Shown: piece by piece, positions 59,955 to 64,000 of the stretch
Numbering within the stretch: the stretch's first letter is position 1
Layout: each line of letters starts with the position of its first letter
DNA from: Phycisphaerae bacterium
GTDB taxonomy: Bacteria; Planctomycetota; Phycisphaerae; UBA1845
Length of the DNA: 64,000 bases
Assembly (NCBI GenBank): GCA_028289375.1
Contig: JANQQK010000086.1
Coordinates: 1-64,000 of the forward strand
Reading direction: 5' to 3'
Notes under the pieces: model-generated
Seen by the model: the letters and a program-made list of their open reading frames with translations, nothing else
The model's database searches: none
What the model was told of the DNA's origin: nothing
Made by a program: the position numbers and the translations under genes

Positions 59955-60512
59955 TCAGGGCTGTGGTTGAGCGGGCGGTTCGATGACGGCGCGGATCTCG
60001 CGAAGGATGCTGCGTTCGAGTGCACGATCGCGGCGAACACGGGTCCAGATGTCGTTTTGCGCGGTTGTGTACGCCGCATCGCGCTCGGCGGCGGTGCGGG
60101 TTGGCTGATCATACGCGCCGCGGTTGCGGTTGAGCGTGTGAACGCCTTGCGTTTCGTTCTTTTCGATCACAACCTGGCAGAGGACATACACTTCGGCGCC
60201 ATCGGATTGCACGCGGAGTTCACCGCGTCGTCTGAGTTGGAACCTGTTTTCTGCATCGAGCGGACGCGTGATCTCGTTCCCGCGGCTGTCGACTTGGATG
60301 GGTGTGGGTCGTGTACGGATGAGGCCTGCGATGGAATCACGGGTCTGAAGCTGGCCAACTCGGGTCATGGATTGGGCTGCTGCGTCGAAGACGACACGGA
60401 ATTCCGCGTTGTGAAACAGCTCGCGCTGAAAGCGGTCGGTCTTGGCTTCGGGGGTGGCACAGCCGACAGCGGTCAGGGCGACGAGTGAAACGAGGCTTGT
60501 GAACATTCGCAT
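59955..60512 (-). CDS. Lipoprotein of unknown function
   Basis: A 185-residue exported protein with a signal peptide and lipobox (MRMFTSLVSLVALTAVGCAT, Cys18). The mature part starts with a helix (DRFQRELFHNAEFRVVFDAA), then strand-rich segments (ENRFQLRRRGELRVQSDGAE, VYVLCQVVIEKNE) and a long C-terminal helix. It lacks catalytic motifs and clear relatives. It is the last gene before the gap upstream of clpC and is transcribed away from it. Confidence 0.65.
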   Translation of the reverse strand: MRMFTSLVSLVALTAVGCATPEAKTDRFQRELFHNAEFRVVFDAAAQSMTRVGQLQTRDSIAGLIRTRPTPIQVDSRGNEITRPLDAENRFQLRRRGELRVQSDGAEVYVLCQVVIEKNETQGVHTLNRNRGAYDQPTRTAAERDAAYTTAQNDIWTRVRRDRALERSILREIRAVIEPPAQPQP

Positions 60513-60967
60513 ACGTGTATTATTGCGTGGCGGGGTGGTGCGGCAAGTGTTGCAGGTGGGGGGAGCAGAATACGCATGGCGGCATGGGACGCCGAAGGTG
60601 TCGATCTGGTAAAACGCGCATCATTTGCCTGATTATGTCGAATGTCGGATCAGCGTAAGGTCCGGGTACTAGAATGTGATGGGAAGCGGGTTCTTGCGTC
60701 TGAATGGTGATGGGGGGCCAGCCGATAGAGGAATAGGCTTGCTGTGGGTGGCTGCGCGTTTCTTGCTGGGGTTTTCCGGCAGTGATAGAATCGTGGCAGT
60801 CCGAAGATACAGCGATTGGCGATTTGACGTGGAATGACGGGCTGCCGCGTGCGCCGAAGAACGCTGCCTGCGGGCGGCAATGGGTTTGAGCGTTTGGCGT
60901 AATGTTATGCGCATCGGAAAGTTAGCAGAGGGGCCGGCCTATCGGTCTCCAGGGAGAAGATCAGGCA
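60513..60967. other. 455-base intergenic region upstream of clpC
   Basis: No convincing gene is seen; short frames in it lack ribosome sites and protein-like composition. It contains the likely clpC promoter near 60763-60791. No CtsR/HrcA-type operator or tRNA is recognised. Confidence 0.6.
60763..60791 (+). promoter_or_regulatory. Probable clpC promoter
   Basis: TTGCTG (60763-60768), a 17-base spacer and TAGAAT (60786-60791), about 175 bases before the clpC ATG. The boxes are good partial matches, and the long leader would leave room for regulation at the RNA level. Confidence 0.5.
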
Positions 60968-63478
60968 ATGTTTGAACGATTCACCGACCGAGCACGCAAA
61001 GTCATGGCGCTGGCGAATCAGGAAGCGCAGCGGTTCAACCATGAGTACATTGGCACTGAACATATTCTCCTTGGTTTGGTCAAGGAAGGGTCTGGTGTCG
61101 GGGCGAACGTGCTGAAGAACCTCGATGTGGATTTGCGGAAGGTCCGTCTTGAGGTGGAGAAGCTGGTCAAGAGTGGACCTGACATGGTCACAATGGGCAA
61201 GCTGCCGCAGACGCCCCGGGCCAAGAAGGTGATCGAGTACGCGATCGAAGAGGCTCGCAATCTGAATCACAACTACGTCGGCACAGAGCACCTGCTGCTC
61301 GGGCTGCTGCGCGAGCATGATGGCGTGGCTGCTCAGGTGCTGATGAATCTTGGGCTTAAGCTTGAAGAGGTACGCGAAGAGGTTCTCAATCTTCTCGGAG
61401 CGGCAGGCGAGTCGGAAGAGGGCATGGTGTCCGGCGGCGGTGAGACGAAGGGTCGCAAGAGCAAGACGCCTGCCTTGGATTCGTTCGGTCGTGATCTCAC
61501 CGAATTGGCGCGGAACGGCAAGCTGGATCCGGTTATTGGTCGGTCGCGTGAGATTGAGCGGGTGATTCAGATTCTGTGTCGCCGTCAGAAGAACAACCCG
61601 GTGCTGCTTGGTGAAGCCGGTGTCGGTAAAACTGCGATCGTGGAAGGATTGGCGGCGAAGATTGTCGGGGGTGACATTCCCGAGATCTTGACGGATCGAC
61701 GGATTGTTGTGCTCGACTTGGCCATGATGGTGGCGGGTACGAAGTATCGCGGCCAGTTTGAAGAGCGCATCAAGTCGGTGATGAACGAAGTCCGCCGCGC
61801 CCGAAACGTCATTTTGTTCATCGACGAATTGCACACACTCGTCGGGGCTGGTGGGGCAGAGGGTGCGATCGACGCGTCCAATGTGCTCAAGCCTGCACTG
61901 AGTCGTGGCGAGATCCAGTGCATCGGTGCGACGACGCTGGATGAGTATCGCAAGTACATCGAGAAGGATGGGGCGTTGGAGCGACGTTTCCAGCAGATCA
62001 TTGTGGATCCGCCAAGTCGCGAGGAAACGATTTTGATTCTGCAGGGCCTCCGCGATCGGTACGAAGCGCACCACCGCGTGCGGTTCACCGACAAATCGCT
62101 GCAGGAGGCGGTCGATCTTTCGAATCGCTACATCCCCGGGCGCGTTCAGCCGGACAAGTCCATCGATGTGATTGATGAAGCGGGAGCTCGTCTGCGTTTG
62201 AAGACGATGACCAAACCGCCATCACTTGCCAAGGTTGAAGATGAAGTCGCTCAGCTCATGTCCGAGAAGGACGAGGCTGTCAAGAACGCGGATTATGAGC
62301 GTGCCGCGGAACTGCGTGACAAGGCTGAGTCGCTCAAGATCAAGTCTCGCGAGATGAAGCAGGAGTGGCGTGAGCAGACGAAGGAAATTGATGGGGTCGT
62401 CGATGAGGAGGTGATCGCCGGCGTCGTGTCGAGCATGACCGGTATTCCGCTAACCAAGCTCGAGAAGGACGAGGTTGAGCGTCTGCTTTCGCTTGAAGAT
62501 GAGCTGCACAAGCGTGTGATCAGCCAGAATGAGGCTGTCAGTGCGGTGTCCCGTGCGGTTCGTCGCAGTCGCAGCGGTTTGAAGGATCAGAATCGTCCGA
62601 TGGGCAGCTTCATTTTCGTTGGGCCGTCGGGTGTGGGTAAGACGTACTTGGCGAAGTGCCTGGCTGAGTTCATGTTTGGTGATCCGGATGCGCTTCTGGT
62701 GATCGACATGTCGGAGTACATGGAGAAGCACAATGTGTCGCGCCTGATTGGTGCGCCTCCGGGATATGTGGGATACGAAGAGGGTGGTCAACTGACCGAG
62801 CGTATTCGGCGTCGTCCTTACTCTGTCATCCTGCTCGATGAGATCGAGAAGGCCCACGGTGACGTGTTCAACATGTTGCTGCAGATCATGGAAGAGGGTC
62901 GCCTGACAGATTCATTCGGTCGGCACGTTGACTTCAAGAACGCGATTCTGATCATGACGAGCAACATTGGTGCTGCCAAGATCACGCATCAGGAGGCGTT
63001 TGGATTCCAGAAGCGTGATGACGATGTCGACTATGGCAAGATGAAAGAGACGCTCAAGGGCGAGTTGGAGAATTACTTCCGACCTGAGTTCCTGAACCGT
63101 CTCGATGAGATCATCGTGTTCCGCAAACTGACGCATGACGATCTGACCAGCATCGTCGATCTTGAGCTGGACAAGCTGGCGAAGCGTCTCAAGGCCAAGC
63201 AGCTTGATCTTGAGCTGACGCAGGCAGCCAAGGACTTCCTCATTGATCGCGGTACGGATGAGAAGTTCGGTGCTCGTCCGCTGCGTCGTGCGATTGAACA
63301 ATACGTCGAAGATTCACTGAGCGAGCAGATGCTTCGCGGCGAGTATGAAGGCTGCGATACGGTTCTCGTGGACGCCAAGGCTGGCGCAAACGAGGACGAG
63401 CTTGAGATGCTCACGTTCAAGGGTGAGAAACGTGGCAAGACGGAGCCGGAACCGGCGGTGGCCGGTGAGGCGACGTAG
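60968..63478 (+). CDS. clpC: ATP-dependent Clp protease ATPase subunit ClpC
   Basis: An 836-residue Hsp100 unfoldase that feeds substrates to ClpP. Two Clp_N repeats (residues 3-150) are followed by the first AAA module with GEAGVGKTA (215-223), [20 protein letters not shown] and the UVR-type middle domain ([20 protein letters not shown]) that marks ClpC rather than ClpA/B. The second module has [13 protein letters not shown] (552-564), [11 protein letters not shown], and [20 protein letters not shown] at the sensor-2/C-terminal end. [16 protein letters not shown] is the pore loop region. The tail is acidic and low in complexity. clpP is not in the window. A strong terminator follows. Confidence 0.97.
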   Translation: MFERFTDRARKVMALANQEAQRFNHEYIGTEHILLGLVKEGSGVGANVLKNLDVDLRKVRLEVEKLVKSGPDMVTMGKLPQTPRAKKVIEYAIEEARNLNHNYVGTEHLLLGLLREHDGVAAQVLMNLGLKLEEVREEVLNLLGAAGESEEGMVSGGGETKGRKSKTPALDSFGRDLTELARNGKLDPVIGRSREIERVIQILCRRQKNNPVLLGEAGVGKTAIVEGLAAKIVGGDIPEILTDRRIVVLDLAMMVAGTKYRGQFEERIKSVMNEVRRARNVILFIDELHTLVGAGGAEGAIDASNVLKPALSRGEIQCIGATTLDEYRKYIEKDGALERRFQQIIVDPPSREETILILQGLRDRYEAHHRVRFTDKSLQEAVDLSNRYIPGRVQPDKSIDVIDEAGARLRLKTMTKPPSLAKVEDEVAQLMSEKDEAVKNADYERAAELRDKAESLKIKSREMKQEWREQTKEIDGVVDEEVIAGVVSSMTGIPLTKLEKDEVERLLSLEDELHKRVISQNEAVSAVSRAVRRSRSGLKDQNRPMGSFIFVGPSGVGKTYLAKCLAEFMFGDPDALLVIDMSEYMEKHNVSRLIGAPPGYVGYEEGGQLTERIRRRPYSVILLDEIEKAHGDVFNMLLQIMEEGRLTDSFGRHVDFKNAILIMTSNIGAAKITHQEAFGFQKRDDDVDYGKMKETLKGELENYFRPEFLNRLDEIIVFRKLTHDDLTSIVDLELDKLAKRLKAKQLDLELTQAAKDFLIDRGTDEKFGARPLRRAIEQYVEDSLSEQMLRGEYEGCDTVLVDAKAGANEDELEMLTFKGEKRGKTEPEPAVAGEAT

Positions 63479-63505
63479 TTCCGTTCTCGATCAATCGAAA
63501 AACAG

Positions 63506-63543
63506 ACACCCCGTCAGGCGAGAATTCCTGGCGGGGTGTTTTT
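63506..63543 (+). terminator. Rho-independent terminator of clpC
   Basis: A 13-bp stem with one G-T pair, ACACCCCGTCAGG (63506-63518) with CCTGGCGGGGTGT (63527-63539), an 8-base loop and a run of T. A run of A just before the stem means it could also end transcripts coming from etfA on the other strand. Confidence 0.9.
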
Positions 63544-63566
63544 CATTATCGGGTTCGGGCGAATGC

Positions 63567-64000
63567 CTACCCGGCCGCATTGAGCTTCTTAAACTCCTCG
63601 GTGAGCAGGGGGACCATATCGAAGAGATCATGTACGACGCCATAGTTGGCGACACCAAAGATGGGGGCTTCCTTCTTGGTGTTGATGGCGACGATCACCT
63701 TGCTGCCGCGCATCCCGGCGAGATGCTGAATCGCGCCGTCGATGCCGCAGGCGACGTAGAGCGCCGGCGTTACAACCTTTCCGGTGAGGCCGACCTGGCG
63801 ACTGTGTGGCTGGTATCCGGCGTCACAGGCGGCTCGCGACGCACCGACGGCCCCGTCAAGTGACTGTGCCAGATCATAGATGATCTTGAAGTTCTCCTCG
63901 GACTTCAGGGAGCGGCCGCCGGAGACAACGATGTCTCCTTCGGTGACATCCTTGACGCCACTTGAAGTGCTGACCACTTCCTGAACGGTGACGCGGTTGT
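63567..64000 (-). CDS. etfA: Electron transfer flavoprotein alpha subunit, 3' part
   Basis: The C-terminal 144 or so residues of ETF alpha; the gene continues past the right edge. The FAD-binding domain is clear: [80 protein letters not shown] and [21 protein letters not shown] collects electrons from acyl-CoA dehydrogenases and passes them to an ETF:quinone oxidoreductase, for which a candidate lies at 57.5-59.5 kb. etfB is presumably beyond the edge. Confidence 0.95.
   Translation of the reverse strand, partial: NRVTVQEVVSTSSGVKDVTEGDIVVSGGRSLKSEENFKIIYDLAQSLDGAVGASRAACDAGYQPHSRQVGLTGKVVTPALYVACGIDGAIQHLAGMRGSKVIVAINTKKEAPIFGVANYGVVHDLFDMVPLLTEEFKKLNAAG

Noticed and set aside
60513..60967. 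Short open frames upstream of clpC as small genes
   Set aside because: They lack ribosome sites and protein-like composition and overlap one another in several frames.

Overview
The window reads as a piece of a high-GC bacterial chromosome, most likely a planctomycetote of the Phycisphaerae type. This is inferred from many small membrane proteins carrying the zinc-ribbon signature CGYDL..C.ECG, secreted proteins with a dockerin-like GDVN tail, a split glycine dehydrogenase, and a large secreted protein with a C-terminal sorting-type helix. Coding density is very high: many neighbouring genes overlap by 4 bases, and three convergent gene pairs share the bases of their stop codons. No phage, integron, CRISPR array or IS element is visible. 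The only mobile-type element is a REP-associated transposase with its REP palindromes.

Layout. 0-2.1 kb: a HEAT-repeat gene entered through a perfect 46-bp fold-back that may be a contig-end artefact, then a small membrane protein. 2.1-5.2 kb (minus): a phosphoesterase and a LemA / TPM-domain / nucleotidyltransferase-like operon. 5.3-6.4 kb: selD, with an in-frame TGA read as selenocysteine and a hairpin right behind it. 6.4-7.5 kb: a thrombospondin-type-3 lipoprotein. 7.6-11.9 kb (minus): a TetR regulator, paaABCD (aerobic phenylacetyl-CoA epoxidation) and an MBL-fold hydrolase behind one promoter with a palindromic operator. 11.9-13.8 kb: lysA and a zinc-ribbon protein. 13.9-21.0 kb: a metal-binding lipoprotein with a metallothionein-like tail, an outer-membrane barrel and several secreted proteins. 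21.1-30.3 kb: YceH, a YhaM-like nuclease, gcvPA/gcvPB split by a tiny zinc-ribbon gene, a 1091-residue secreted protein and a lipoate ligase. 30.3-41.9 kb: an envelope and housekeeping mixture with a polyprenyl sugar transferase, PHP phosphatase, Phd/ParE toxin-antitoxin pair, rimO-pgsA-uppP operon, groES, BtpA, LD-carboxypeptidase and an aminotransferase. 42-50.5 kb: TM2 and zinc-ribbon membrane proteins, prmC-murA-archease-rtcB, tRNA-His and an alpha/beta hydrolase.

50.5-51.8 kb holds two parS sites and parB without parA. The plus strand changes from C-rich to G-rich at the same place, including within minus-strand genes on both sides. Together these suggest that the replication origin is close by. 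51.8-56.6 kb (minus) is a methylcitrate (propionate) cluster, prpD, prpB and prpC, with a DUF2007 protein and a CPBP protease between them. 56.6-57.5 kb is the REP/RAYT island. 57.5-60.5 kb encodes a membrane iron-sulfur oxidoreductase of the ETF:quinone type and two small proteins. 61-63.5 kb is clpC, followed by a strong terminator, and the 3' end of etfA runs off the right edge.

Metabolically, phenylacetate oxidation, the methylcitrate cycle, ETF and the membrane ETF-linked oxidoreductase fit a heterotroph that degrades aromatic and odd-chain acyl compounds. A selenoprotein SelD implies that the selenocysteine machinery is present elsewhere in the genome.
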